Shown: one piece after another, positions 17,286 to 26,935 of the stretch
Layout of the letters: the number at the start of each line of letters is the position of its first letter
How positions within the stretch are numbered: position 1 is the first letter of the stretch
From: CADCWK01 sp035944555
Lineage (GTDB): Bacteria; Chloroflexota; Chloroflexia; Thermomicrobiales; UBA6265
Assembly: GCA_035944555.1 (NCBI GenBank)
Contig: DASZAY010000022.1
Span: 62,001 to 126,000, forward strand
DNA length: 64,000 nucleotides
Direction of reading: 5' to 3'
Made by a program: the position numbers and the translations under genes
The notes under the pieces: generated by a model
Told to the model about the DNA's origin: nothing
The model's input: only the letters and a program-made list of their open reading frames with translations
Database searches by the model: none

Positions 17286-19382
17286 TCACGCTGACGCGGG
17301 GCGGACGGCGATGGCGTTGGAGCGCATCGTTCCCTCCTCCAGGATGAACCCGACACCTCCGGTCAGCCCGGGGTCGATGCCGGTCGTCGCCAGCACCTCG
17401 GACCCATTGATCCGGGCCCGGGCCGTGTCGCCGGAGACGGTCAGCTCCAGCTCGTACGGCTCGTCGGCCTGCCAAGGGAACGGCGCTTCGGCCAGCACGG
17501 TCCGTTCACCGACCGCCTGGACGATCCGCGCCATGCCGTCGTCCGCCAGCAGCAGCGCGACGTAGCGCCGCATCCCGCCGACGCGCGCGGCGATCCCGGC
17601 CGAGCGGGCCAGCGGGATCCCGACGGTCGCCGTCACGGTCACATCGCGCCAGTCGGCCGTTCCCTGTGAGATCAGCCCGACCCCGCGGTTATGGGCGATC
17701 TGGTAGGCCGGCGCCCAGTGCGACTCCCACGTGTCGACGCCGTTCACCCAGGCGTCGCGCCAGATGTCCGTCCCCGGCACCCGACCGAGGGTCACCGTCG
17801 GCGCACCGTCCCAGCCGAGCCGGTCGAGCAGCACACCGTCACCGGGATCGCCGGAGACCCGCAACCCGATCGCCATCACCGGGCATCCGCCGGTGTCCGG
17901 GATCCTCCAGTCGATCGCCCCGTTGCTTCCCGCCGCCAGCGCGATGGCCGGCCCGTCGATCGTCTCGATCTCCGTTGCGGTGCGGTAGACGCGGATCACG
18001 GGCGTGACTGTGACCGGCCCGCGCGCCGCCTGCAGATCGCCGGTGACGCGCTGGCCCGCGTGCAGGGTCGGGGACGCGTAGAGGCGATACCCCTTCATCC
18101 CCTGCGCTTCCTCGGGAATGAACGTCGGGGTCGTCGCCGTACCCGCCATCCCGGTGAGCGTCAGTCCCAGCGCCCGTCCGGTCGTCGTCTGGCGGTTGTC
18201 GACCGACAGCGTCGCCGGGTCGTCCGACCGGAAGCCTTGGACGGCGCCGGGATAGGAGAAGTGGAACCGGTCCCGGCCGCGGGGCGGTTCCGGCGTCGCG
18301 CCGTGGAGCGCCCGCGCGATCGAGACGACATGATCCGTTTCGATCACGGCGTCGCTGATCGCCCGGCTGCCGTCCGCGGTCGAACTGTAGAGGCGGTCGG
18401 TGACGGGTCCCCGCCAGTCGACCGGGCCATCGAAGGCGGCGAGCCCGTCCCGGATCCCGAGGATGCAGCCGACGTTGCCCGCGTTGCAGTCGGTGTCCCA
18501 GCCATCGGTGTTGACGACCATCTGGGTGCGGCCGAAGTCCCCGTTGCCGTGGAGCAGCGCGTGGATGATCAGCGCGTGGTTGGGCACCATGTGACAGGCG
18601 CCGGGGAACAGCTCGTAGTTGTAATGCCGCTGGATCAGTGCCCGGGTCGCCAGCCAGTCGTCGTCCCGGGCGTGCCATTCCCGCACGTCGGCAATCAACC
18701 GGGCGATGACGGAGTCGGCCGGGATCAGGCGCAGCGCCTCATCCAACAGCACATTCATGTCGCGCTCGGTGAAGGCCAATGCCTCCAGCGCCGCGATCAC
18801 CTGGGCGCCGTGGATCGCCGCGCCATCGTGGGAGACGCTCCCGGCCCGGCGGGCCCAGTCGACGGCCCGCTCCGGGTCCCCGGGGAACAGCATCGCCCAG
18901 CCGTCGATGAAGATCTGGGCCCCGATCTGCTCGGCGATCGTCTGGCCGTTGCGCGCCATCGAGCCGCTCTCGGGCGCCTGAACACCGTCCATCAGCCGCA
19001 GGAAGGCCGTGTGCTCGGTGGACGTCCCCAGCCCGCCCCACCACAGGACGGTCCGGCCATAGATCAGGTAATTGCGCCACGCCTCGCCGATCTGCCCCGG
19101 GGTCAGGTCCGGGGTGTAGCCGTTGTCCGGCAGCGCCCGGAGAAAGGCAAACGTCCCGGCGATATCGTCATCGGTGACGACCAGCGGCACGTCGAACCGC
19201 TCGTGGACGTAGCCGGTGATCGGGCCGAGCTCGGCCATGATCCGTTCATGGGTCCAGCCCTCGAACGGCCGCCCGAGATAGACACCGATGATCTTGCCCA
19301 GGATGCCGGCGTAGACGCGCTCGGCATAGTCAGGCGGGAAGGCGAACGGCGCGGCGGACACGGCAGACGAGATCGCGGACAT
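17286..19382 (-). CDS. ADP-ribosylglycohydrolase-family protein with lectin-like C-terminus
   Basis: A 698-residue protein. The N-terminal ~370 residues carry the ADP-ribosylglycohydrolase (ARH/DraG) signature: GKIIGVYLGRPFEG, the metal-binding VVTDDDIAGT (family TDDx) and DGWDTDCNAGNVG (family DTDxN). The last ~200 residues look like a concanavalin/LamG-type jelly roll (ADWRDVTVTATV to GGVGFILEEG). No signal peptide is evident, so it is probably cytoplasmic. GGAGGGA precedes the ATG. It lies downstream of a lacI-type gene and divergent from a sugar importer operon, so removing a ribosyl-like group from an imported glycoside is more likely than protein de-ADP-ribosylation (inference). Confidence 0.82.
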   Translation of the reverse strand: MSAISSAVSAAPFAFPPDYAERVYAGILGKIIGVYLGRPFEGWTHERIMAELGPITGYVHERFDVPLVVTDDDIAGTFAFLRALPDNGYTPDLTPGQIGEAWRNYLIYGRTVLWWGGLGTSTEHTAFLRLMDGVQAPESGSMARNGQTIAEQIGAQIFIDGWAMLFPGDPERAVDWARRAGSVSHDGAAIHGAQVIAALEALAFTERDMNVLLDEALRLIPADSVIARLIADVREWHARDDDWLATRALIQRHYNYELFPGACHMVPNHALIIHALLHGNGDFGRTQMVVNTDGWDTDCNAGNVGCILGIRDGLAAFDGPVDWRGPVTDRLYSSTADGSRAISDAVIETDHVVSIARALHGATPEPPRGRDRFHFSYPGAVQGFRSDDPATLSVDNRQTTTGRALGLTLTGMAGTATTPTFIPEEAQGMKGYRLYASPTLHAGQRVTGDLQAARGPVTVTPVIRVYRTATEIETIDGPAIALAAGSNGAIDWRIPDTGGCPVMAIGLRVSGDPGDGVLLDRLGWDGAPTVTLGRVPGTDIWRDAWVNGVDTWESHWAPAYQIAHNRGVGLISQGTADWRDVTVTATVGIPLARSAGIAARVGGMRRYVALLLADDGMARIVQAVGERTVLAEAPFPWQADEPYELELTVSGDTARARINGSEVLATTGIDPGLTGGVGFILEEGTMRSNAIAVRPASA

Positions 19383-19549
19383 GCGGTGGGTCCCTCCATC
19401 GGGGCCAGGGGCGGCGGACTGATGGTGCGCACCTTCGCATACCCATCCACGTCCCGCGACAGCACCGGAGGACGACCGGGCGGGCCGCCAGTTGGAGGTT
19501 CTTGCGGTAATCGCATACCGGGAGTCGCGCGGCGATCAGTACCGCCGGG

Positions 19550-20572
19550 TCAGGTCGACTCGCGCACCATCAGATCGAACCGGCCGGTCACGGTCCGGCC
19601 CGGACCAGGATGCGGGTCGTGGAGGCGGCTGAGGACCAGGCGGACGAGTTCGCGGCCAAGCTGGTCGTGGTGCTGGTTGACGGTTGTCAGGGCCGGCGAG
19701 ACCAGCCGCGCGGCCGGGATATCGTCGATACCCCCGATCGCGATCTGTTCCGGAATCCGGACCCCAGCCTCCCGGCTGGCGATCATCGCCCCGATGGCGA
19801 TCGAGTCGGTCGCGGCGAAGACGGCGGTCGGCCGGTCAGGTCGTGCCAGCACCTCGACCATCCGGGTGTAACCGGTGCTCTCATCGAAGTCGCCGTTATA
19901 GATGAGCCCCTCGTCGATCGGGATACCGTGACGCAGCAGCACCTGGCGGTACCCGTTCTCGCGGTTGATCTGCGGTGGCGTCCCTGCCCGGCCGTTGATG
20001 ATGGCGATCCGCGTATGCCCACGCGCGACGAGGTGCTCGACGAGCATCACCGCCGCCGCTTCACTGGGCACGTCGACCAGGTCGATGCCGCTGGTCCGGT
20101 CCGGGTCCAGCTCGCTGGCCCGGGCGAGCATCGCCGTCGGGATCCCCCGCAGGGTCAGCGGTTTCAGATCCGCCCGCTCCAGGTCGTAGGGCACACCGAT
20201 CATGGCGTCGGCCCGGCCGCTGAGCGCCAGCTGCAGGGCCTTGCGCTCCAGTTCGCGATGCCCGCCCGTGTGGTAGATCAGCAGGTCGTATCCGGCCTGG
20301 AGCGCCTCATCCTGCGCCCCGGTCAGCAGCAGGCCAAAGAACGGATTGACGATATCCGGGACGAACACCGTGATGGTGTTGGTTCGCTTCAGCCGGAGGC
20401 TGCGGGCGGTAAGGTCGGGCATGTAGCCCAGCTCCTCGATCGCGGCGAGGACCCGTTCCCGCGTCGCCGGCGCCATCGCCCTGGGCTGGGTGCCGTTCAA
20501 CACATGGGAGACGACGGTCTGGGAGACCCCAGCCAGTCGGGCTACGTCAGCCTGCGTTGGACGTCGTGCCAC
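19550..20572 (-). CDS. LacI-family transcriptional regulator
   Basis: A 340-residue repressor with N-terminal HTH TQADVARLAGVSQTVVSHVL, the hinge helix GYMPDLTARSLR and a periplasmic-binding-fold sensor domain (VFVPDIVNPFFG through FAATDSIAIG). GTG at 20572 has AAAGGGAG just upstream. It is transcribed toward the ADP-ribosylglycohydrolase-like gene 167 bp away and divergent from a second LacI-family gene. It probably controls one or both arms of the locus; the effector is likely a sugar. Confidence 0.9.
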   Translation of the reverse strand: MARRPTQADVARLAGVSQTVVSHVLNGTQPRAMAPATRERVLAAIEELGYMPDLTARSLRLKRTNTITVFVPDIVNPFFGLLLTGAQDEALQAGYDLLIYHTGGHRELERKALQLALSGRADAMIGVPYDLERADLKPLTLRGIPTAMLARASELDPDRTSGIDLVDVPSEAAAVMLVEHLVARGHTRIAIINGRAGTPPQINRENGYRQVLLRHGIPIDEGLIYNGDFDESTGYTRMVEVLARPDRPTAVFAATDSIAIGAMIASREAGVRIPEQIAIGGIDDIPAARLVSPALTTVNQHHDQLGRELVRLVLSRLHDPHPGPGRTVTGRFDLMVREST

Positions 20573-20642
20573 CGTTCTCCCTTTCCTGGCCCAACACCTG
20601 AGCGGACGCTTGCCTCGAACCAAGCGGATAAGACATACGGCA

Positions 20643-20660
20643 CGTCAACAATTGTTCACG
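20643..20660. promoter_or_regulatory. Palindromic operator candidate between two lacI-type genes
   Basis: CGTCAACAATTGTTCACG is an 18-bp palindrome with a single mismatched pair and an AT-rich centre. It lies 71 bp upstream of the minus-strand regulator start, so it is a plausible LacI-family operator. Confidence 0.5.
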
Positions 20661-20677
20661 ACATGGTACCAGCCAAT

Positions 20678-20763
20678 TTGTGCAACATCCGTACAATGAA
20701 TTTCCTTATCCGTTGCGCCTACTTGTTGCACAATCCAAATCCTTGCGATACGCTCGTTGCACA
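20678..20763. promoter_or_regulatory. Three GTTGCACA half-sites upstream of the second lacI-type gene
   Basis: TTGTGCAACA at 20678-20687 is exactly inverted by TGTTGCACAA at 20724-20733. A third direct copy, GTTGCACA, lies at 20756-20763, just before the regulator's ATG at 20790. The spacing suggests multiple repressor sites or DNA looping. Local A+T content is clearly higher than in the genes around it. Confidence 0.5.
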
Positions 20764-20789
20764 CAAGCAATCACGAGGTGCATATCGCC

Positions 20790-21854
20790 ATGCCGGACCT
20801 TCCCGCCGGGATCTCACAACGCGATGTCGCGGAGTTGCTCGGCGTGTCGGTTTCGACCGTCTCACGGGCCCTGGCCAACAACGACCGCGTCAGCGACCTG
20901 ACCAAGCGGGCGGTCCGCGACGCTTACGCGACGCTGGCCGCGCGCACTGCGCGGTCACGAGGCGAGGTCTCGTCGGCATCTTCCCGTCCGATGCTGGGCG
21001 TTACTCTGAGCGATATCTCAGACGAGGACTCAACCCAGATCCTGGACATCAACTTCAGCGAAGTCCTGGCCGGGATCGGTGGGGCCTGCCAGCGAGCCGG
21101 GCTGATTCCTTATCCATGGCACCTCTCCCGGCACCTCCTTGGCGAAGAAGGTGAACCCTTTCTTTCCCAGGTCATCGGGGTGATCACCGTGGGCGGGGTG
21201 GTCAATCACGCCGTGCTGGAGGCGATCAAGGCCCGTGGACTGCCGGTCGTCGTCGCCGGCGGCCAGTTGCCCGGCAGCGGTGTCTCGAGTGTGGGTTCCG
21301 ACAATGCCACCGGAATCCGACTTGCCGTCGAGCACCTCGTCGCCCTCGGCCACCGCCGGATCGCGCTGGTCAATGGACCGAACGACACCCATACGTCGAT
21401 CGAGAAGATGTACGGCTATCTCTGGGCCCTTGCCCAAGCAGGGATTCCGTTCGATGCGTCCCTCGTCCGTTCCGGCCGCCGCTTCACCGGCTTCGACGAG
21501 ATCGCCGGCGACGGGGCGGCCACGGACCTGCTCTCGCTGGAGCAGCCCCCGACCGCGATCGTCTGCGCCTTCGATCAGCTGGCGTCCGGCGTCTATCGCG
21601 CCGCCGCCCGGCTAGGCTTTTCGATTCCCGGCGACCTCTCGGTCGTCGGCTACAGCGACGACGACACCGCCCGCCACGCCGCGCCGCCGATGACGACTGT
21701 CCACGTCGACCGGGGGCAGTGGGGAGAGATCGCGATGAACACGGTGCTCGCGCTGCGCGAACCCGGCGCGATCCCCGGCACCCACACCCTGCTTCCGGTT
21801 CACCTCGTCGTGCGGTCATCGACCGCTCCGCCCGGGACCGACCACGTTCCCTGA
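20790..21854 (+). CDS. LacI/GalR-family regulator with an atypical hinge
   Basis: A 354-residue regulator with HTH SQRDVAELLGVSVSTVSRAL and a full sensor domain (MLGVTLSDISDED to FDQLASGVYRAA, then GYSDDDTARH). The canonical hinge (YxPN..A..L) between them is missing and replaced by a Ser/Arg-rich stretch, unlike the neighbouring paralogue. ATG 20790 follows GAGGTG; a TTG 33 bases upstream is less likely. It is the first gene of the importer operon, 50 bp before the FAD oxidoreductase, so it probably autoregulates that operon. Confidence 0.88.
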   Translation: MPDLPAGISQRDVAELLGVSVSTVSRALANNDRVSDLTKRAVRDAYATLAARTARSRGEVSSASSRPMLGVTLSDISDEDSTQILDINFSEVLAGIGGACQRAGLIPYPWHLSRHLLGEEGEPFLSQVIGVITVGGVVNHAVLEAIKARGLPVVVAGGQLPGSGVSSVGSDNATGIRLAVEHLVALGHRRIALVNGPNDTHTSIEKMYGYLWALAQAGIPFDASLVRSGRRFTGFDEIAGDGAATDLLSLEQPPTAIVCAFDQLASGVYRAAARLGFSIPGDLSVVGYSDDDTARHAAPPMTTVHVDRGQWGEIAMNTVLALREPGAIPGTHTLLPVHLVVRSSTAPPGTDHVP

Positions 21855-21904
21855 TCCCGCCGTTCGATGACCGCACCGTGACAGACCCTCGAAGAGGAGG
21901 CTCC

Positions 21905-24280
21905 ATGCGCGACGAAACACCCGCCCCGTCCCAGACCGGCTCCCTGACCATCACCCGCGAGATCGACGTCCCGCTCGCCGTCGTCGGCGGTGGTCTGGCC
22001 GGCCTCTGTGCCGCGATTGCCGCCGCCCGGCGCGGAGTCCGGGTCGCGCTGATCCAGGAGCGCCCGGTGCTGGGCGGCAACTCCTCCAGCGAGATCCGCG
22101 TCCATCCCGTCGGGGCCAGCCAGCACGGCAAGCTGCGCGATGCCCGTGAAACCGGCCTGATCGAGGAGATCTTCCTCGACGTCCGCGACCGGTCGTACGG
22201 TCTCCGGCAGGTCAACGGCCAGCACTACCCGATGTGGGACGTCGTGCTGACCGAGAAGGCCGAAGCCGAGCCGAACCTGGAGCTGTTCCTCAATACTCGC
22301 GTCGTCGGGGTGGAGACGGCCGACGATCACCAGGGCGGATACGCCACCCGCGTCACGGCGCTGGTCGCGGCCCAGCAGGCCACCGAGGAGGTGATCCGGG
22401 TCCGGCCGCAGGCCGTGATCGACGCGACCGGCGACGGCTTCGTCGCGCTCCAGGCCGGCGCGCCGTTCCGGATCGGCCGCGAGGCGCGGGCCGAGTTCGA
22501 CGAGAGCTGGGCGCCGGACGAGGCCGACGACATCGTGCTGGGCTCGACGATCATGTTTGCCGCCCGCGACGTCGGCCGCCCGGTCCCGTTCCAGCCGCCC
22601 GCCTGGGCCCACTCGTTCCCGGACGAGGAATCGCTCCCGTTCCGCTACCACGAGCAGTTCGAGAGCGGCTACTGGTGGCTGGAGTGGGGCGGCCGGCTGG
22701 ACACCATCCGCGACAACGAGACGATCCGGCGGGAGCTCCACGCCGCCGTCTTCGGCGTCTGGGATCACATCAAGAATCACTGCACCGTACCCGGCGTGCG
22801 CGAGAAGGCCGCGACCTGGGCAATGGACTGGATCGGTCACATCCCTGGCAAGCGCGAGAGCCGCCGGTTCGAGGGCGACCATATCCTGACCGAGGGCGAC
22901 ATCTACGGCGGCATGTGGGCCGTGCCGGATGACGTCGTCACCTACGGCGGCTGGGCCATCGACCTGCACGCGCCGGACGGCGTATACTCGCCGGACCGCC
23001 CCTGCACCCAGCCACCCCTGCCCGGCCTCTACGGCATCCCGCTCCGCTCGCTCTACAGCCGGTCGGTCAGCAACCTGTTCCTCGCCGGTCGGGACATCAG
23101 CCAGACCCACGTCGCCCACGGCTCGACCCGGGTGATGAAGACCTGCGCCGTCATCGGCGAGGCTGCGGGCACCGCCGCGGCGATCGCGATCGCGGCCGGG
23201 CAGACGCCACGCGGCGTGGCAACCGACCCGGTGCTACTCGCCTCGGTCCAGCAGGCACTGCTCCGGCAGGGCGCCTACCTGCCGCTGCGCCGCAATGAGG
23301 ACCCGGACGACCTGGCCCGCCGCGACGACGTCCGCATCGACGCATCGTCCACCGCCCCGCTCCGTTTGGATGACGACGGCGAGAGCGCCATGGGCTGGGA
23401 GGACACCGGCATCAGCGCCTCCGAGCACAACGGCCTGATCGCCGAGCGGCGCGACCCGGTGATGAAGGTCGTCCCGCTGGTCCAGCCCGTCGCCCAGCTC
23501 TGGGTCCTCAGCGCCGACCATCTCGACGCCGTCACCCTCCGGCTCCGCTCGGACGCCGATGGCCCGGTCACGGCTCGCCTCCATATCCACCAGGCCGACC
23601 AACTCCGCGACCTCCGCGCGCTGGACGACACCTCCAACCGCCTGGCGACGCTGGAAGCATCGGTCACGCCCGGCGAGGCATCGGTCCGGTTCGCACCGGA
23701 CAGTCCCCTCGCCGTCCGGCCCGACGCGCCGGTCGCGCTGATCCTCGAACCCTTCGACGGCGGGGCATGGTTGAGCTCCAGCCAGGAGCCGCCGGGTACG
23801 CAGTCGGCCCAGTGGGACCCGGAACTGGGGTACTGGCGCTGGCTCCACGGCACCTTCCACACCATCCCGGAGCCCGCGAGCTACCCGTTCGGGGCGCACA
23901 ACATCGCGACCGGCGTCACCCGCCCGGAAATCGGCACCAACGTCTGGGTCTCCGACCCAGTGCAGGCCCTCCCCCAGTGGGTAGACCTGCACTGGACCGC
24001 GCCGGTCACGGTCGGCCGGGTGGAACTGACCTTCGATTCCCAGCTCAGCGGCTGGGTCTGGGAGGGTCGCTTCCCGCTGGTCGCCCGGGACTACGAGATC
24101 GAGCTCTGCGACCCGGCCACCGACCAGTGGCAGGTCGCGGAGACGGTCACCGACAACGCCCAGCGCCGCCGGATCCATACCTTTACCCCCCGCGAGACGA
24201 CGGGCCTCCGGGTCCGGATCTCGGCCACCAACGGCGGCGCGACCGCCCGGCTGGTCGAGGCGCGCGCCTACGCGGAGTGA
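21905..24280 (+). CDS. FAD-dependent oxidoreductase with C-terminal discoidin-like domain
   Basis: A 791-residue protein starting behind GAGGAGG. A dinucleotide-binding VGGGLAGLCAAIAAARRG motif and a GGNSSSEIR segment near the N-terminus match the FAD_oxidored group (PF12831-like). SNLFLAGRDIS and the ATG-type second FAD contact follow in mid-protein. The last ~150 residues (from about FGAHNIATG) form a beta-rich F5/8-type-C-like module. No signal peptide. It lies in the LacI-controlled importer operon, so it probably oxidises the imported carbohydrate or its aglycone; the substrate is unknown. Confidence 0.85.
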   Translation: MRDETPAPSQTGSLTITREIDVPLAVVGGGLAGLCAAIAAARRGVRVALIQERPVLGGNSSSEIRVHPVGASQHGKLRDARETGLIEEIFLDVRDRSYGLRQVNGQHYPMWDVVLTEKAEAEPNLELFLNTRVVGVETADDHQGGYATRVTALVAAQQATEEVIRVRPQAVIDATGDGFVALQAGAPFRIGREARAEFDESWAPDEADDIVLGSTIMFAARDVGRPVPFQPPAWAHSFPDEESLPFRYHEQFESGYWWLEWGGRLDTIRDNETIRRELHAAVFGVWDHIKNHCTVPGVREKAATWAMDWIGHIPGKRESRRFEGDHILTEGDIYGGMWAVPDDVVTYGGWAIDLHAPDGVYSPDRPCTQPPLPGLYGIPLRSLYSRSVSNLFLAGRDISQTHVAHGSTRVMKTCAVIGEAAGTAAAIAIAAGQTPRGVATDPVLLASVQQALLRQGAYLPLRRNEDPDDLARRDDVRIDASSTAPLRLDDDGESAMGWEDTGISASEHNGLIAERRDPVMKVVPLVQPVAQLWVLSADHLDAVTLRLRSDADGPVTARLHIHQADQLRDLRALDDTSNRLATLEASVTPGEASVRFAPDSPLAVRPDAPVALILEPFDGGAWLSSSQEPPGTQSAQWDPELGYWRWLHGTFHTIPEPASYPFGAHNIATGVTRPEIGTNVWVSDPVQALPQWVDLHWTAPVTVGRVELTFDSQLSGWVWEGRFPLVARDYEIELCDPATDQWQVAETVTDNAQRRRIHTFTPRETTGLRVRISATNGGATARLVEARAYAE

Positions 24281-24419
24281 CCGCTGCCTGGCGACCGGGC
24301 CGGATCGTCCGGTTCGCCTACCTAACCCATGAATCTCCGGGCGATCGGCCCGAAGAGAGGTAACCGTGGGGTTCGCCGCCGATGGCGGACCCCGGACTCA
24401 ACCCGAGGAGTGGTCGCAG

Positions 24420-25745
24420 ATGACGCACGATCTCACGAACAGGTCCCTCACCCGGCGGCAGGCCATCGGTGGCGCGGCGGCGGCCGCGGCCGGCGCGGCC
24501 CTCGTCTCCAGCGGGGCTGCGGCCGCAGCCCCGACCCGCCAGACACCGGTCGAGATCCAGGTCTGGGGCGGTGTCCCGGCCGAGAACGGTCCGCAGGAAC
24601 TGGTCGACGCCTTCAACGCGGCCAACCCCGACATCCGGGCCGTCTACACCCGCTACGTCAATGACGACACCGGCAACACGTCGCTCGACACCGCCCTGCA
24701 GGGTGGCTCACCGATCGACGTCTACTTCACCTACGCCCTGCCCAGGCTGGCCCAGCGGGCCGGTGCCGGCGCCGCCCTGGACCTTGCGCCGTACATCGCC
24801 CAGGACCCCGAGATCCAGGAGTGGGTGACCAACACCGAAGGCGTCACCACCGCCGACGGCGTCTACCCCGCCCTGCCGACGACGGCCGAGCTGACGTTCT
24901 TCTTCGTCAACAAGCGCCTGATCGAGGACGCCGGCATCACCCTGCCGGAGAGATGGACCTTCGAGGAGTTCCAGTCCGTCGCCGAGCAGCTCTCCTCGGA
25001 CATGGTCTACGGCACCTTCGCCCGCCCGGACGAGCCGCGGACGGTGCTCGGCCCGGACTACTGGTACAACGCCGACGGCACCGCCTCGAACTTCGATCAC
25101 CCGGCGTTCCGGTCCCATCTCGAGACCTATCGCGGGATGATCGACGCCGGGACCGCCTTCCCGTGGTCGGATGTACTCGCCCAGGATCTGCGCGCCTACG
25201 CCCAGACGCCGTTCCTGACCGAGCAGAACGCGACCTGGTCGACCGCGGCCTTCTCGCTCCGCTACGTCAACGACCTCGAGAACTTCCCGCACGACTTCAT
25301 CACGACCTTCGCGCCGCACCCGACCCCGGCCGGCGTCGAGGAGCCGTACAACATCGGCGCGCTCAACAACTGGGTGATGGTCAACCCGCGCACCCAGTAC
25401 GCCGACGCCTCCTGGACCTTCATCCAATACTGGCTCAAGGAGGGCGCGCGGTACATGCTCCGGGCCGGCAAGGTCCCGGCCTTCCCCGGCACCAGCGAGG
25501 ACGACATCGTCACCGGGATGCTGGGCGAGAACGCCGCGGAGCTCTACGACGTCGAGCAGTTCCGCAAGGTCCTGTTCGCGCCCAACCAGCGGTTCGCGCA
25601 GGACACCAAGACCGCCGGCATCGCCCAGATCAGCCAGATCTGGCAGGCCGAGACCGACCGCTACCTGATCGGCGAGACGGACCTCGACGAGACCCTCGCG
25701 ACGCTCAAGGAGCAGTCCGACGCGGCGATCGCGTCCGCCGGCTGA
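24420..25745 (+). CDS. Tat-exported sugar-type ABC substrate-binding protein
   Basis: The 441-residue product starts at ATG 24420 behind GAGGAG. A twin-arginine signal (LTRRQAIGG) and Ala-rich tail are followed by a family 1 extracellular solute-binding domain (VEIQVWGGVPAENGP..., FNAANPDI). It delivers the ligand to the two permeases encoded next. A REPIN-like element separates it from the first permease gene, a position that could keep its mRNA more abundant than the permease part. Confidence 0.9.
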   Translation: MTHDLTNRSLTRRQAIGGAAAAAAGAALVSSGAAAAAPTRQTPVEIQVWGGVPAENGPQELVDAFNAANPDIRAVYTRYVNDDTGNTSLDTALQGGSPIDVYFTYALPRLAQRAGAGAALDLAPYIAQDPEIQEWVTNTEGVTTADGVYPALPTTAELTFFFVNKRLIEDAGITLPERWTFEEFQSVAEQLSSDMVYGTFARPDEPRTVLGPDYWYNADGTASNFDHPAFRSHLETYRGMIDAGTAFPWSDVLAQDLRAYAQTPFLTEQNATWSTAAFSLRYVNDLENFPHDFITTFAPHPTPAGVEEPYNIGALNNWVMVNPRTQYADASWTFIQYWLKEGARYMLRAGKVPAFPGTSEDDIVTGMLGENAAELYDVEQFRKVLFAPNQRFAQDTKTAGIAQISQIWQAETDRYLIGETDLDETLATLKEQSDAAIASAG

Positions 25746-25750
25746 CGTGA

Positions 25751-25873
25751 CCGGGCGCTAAAGCCGCCCGGCTCATCGGGAATCACCCGAGGTCCGCGTC
25801 CCGTCTGAGCGGCCGCTGATCACGACCAGTTCGATTGCCACTCTTCGATCAGCCGGGCGGCTTTAGCGCCCGG
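25751..25873. repeat. REPIN-like inverted-repeat element (GGCTTTAGC type)
   Basis: Two perfect 22-bp inverted copies (25751-25772 and 25852-25873) flank about 80 bp. Each copy can itself fold as a small hairpin (CCGGGC...GCCCGG around CTAAAG). Just inside, GGCTCATCG and GGCTGATCG extend the match with one mismatch. The total of 123 bp fits a REP doublet (REPIN). It lies between the binding-protein and permease genes. Confidence 0.75.
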
Positions 25874-25954
25874 ACCGGCAGGCCAACACGGCCCGTTGGC
25901 ACCTTGTCCAACCCATCCCGGCGACGATCGCCGACGGCCACCCAGGAGGGACTG

Positions 25955-26923
25955 ATGGCCGCCCACCCGTCCGAATCCGTCATCAATCCCGTCACCCCGG
26001 GCCGACCGGCGCCGGCGACTGGCACGCGCGCGAGGCGACGCTCGCCGCTGCCATCGTCATGGCTGGGCTATCTCTTCATCCTGCCCAACCTGCTCGGGTT
26101 CGCCATCTTCACTCTGCTGCCGCTGGCCTTTGCCTTCGCGGTGTCGTTCGCCAACTGGGACGTGATCTCGGGGATCGACGGCATCGAGTGGATCGGGTTC
26201 GGGAATTTCTCTGACCTGCTCCGGGACGGCAACTTCTGGGGCAGCCTGAAGAACACGGCCGTCTACGTCGGGTTCAGCGTCCCGCTGACGACCCTGGCAG
26301 GGATGGGCGTCGCGATCGCGCTCAATGGGCCCATCCCCGGCCGGACGATCCTCCGGCTGATCTTCTTCATCCCGTTCATCACCAACACCGTCGCGATCGG
26401 CGCCGTCTGGCTGTTGCTCTACCACCCGCGCTACAGCCCGCTGAACAACGGCCTGCGCAATCTCGGCGTCGAGGACCCGCCGGCCTGGCTGGCCTCGTCG
26501 ACGTGGGCGATGCCGGCGCTGATCATCATCGCGGTCTGGGCCGGGGCGGGCTACGCCGCGATCATCTACCTGGCCGCGCTGCAGGACATCTCCCCGGACC
26601 TCTACGAGGCCGCCAATCTCGACGGCGCCACGTCCTGGGAGCGGTTCCGCTCGATCACCTTTCCGCTGCTGACACCAACGACCTTCTTCCTGCTCGTCAC
26701 CGGCTTCATCGGCGCGTCGCAGTCGTTCGGCCTGATCAACCTGATGACGGAGGGCGGACCCGGTCGCGCGACGACCGTCCTGTCCTACTACATCTACCAG
26801 AACGGGTTCGAGTTCTACCGGTTCGGCTACGCCGCCGCCCTGTCTTGGGTGATGTTCGCCGGCGTGCTGTTGCTGACCCTGTTCCTCTGGCGCGTCCAGC
26901 GCCGGATGGTCCACTACGAATAG
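25955..26923 (+). CDS. Sugar ABC transporter permease (MalF-type)
   Basis: A 322-residue inner-membrane permease with six transmembrane helices after a basic N-terminus. The EAA loop YEAANLDGATSWERFRSITF contacts an ATPase that is not encoded in this locus. ATG 25955 has AGGAGG six bases upstream. It pairs with the next gene. Confidence 0.92.
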   Translation: MAAHPSESVINPVTPGRPAPATGTRARRRSPLPSSWLGYLFILPNLLGFAIFTLLPLAFAFAVSFANWDVISGIDGIEWIGFGNFSDLLRDGNFWGSLKNTAVYVGFSVPLTTLAGMGVAIALNGPIPGRTILRLIFFIPFITNTVAIGAVWLLLYHPRYSPLNNGLRNLGVEDPPAWLASSTWAMPALIIIAVWAGAGYAAIIYLAALQDISPDLYEAANLDGATSWERFRSITFPLLTPTTFFLLVTGFIGASQSFGLINLMTEGGPGRATTVLSYYIYQNGFEFYRFGYAAALSWVMFAGVLLLTLFLWRVQRRMVHYE

Positions 26924-26935
26924 GAGGTCATCCCG

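Noticed and set aside
17691..19871. Long plus-strand open frame opposite the ADP-ribosylglycohydrolase-like gene
   Set aside because: Arg/Pro/Asp-rich translation with no family features; it is the mirror of a high-GC coding frame.
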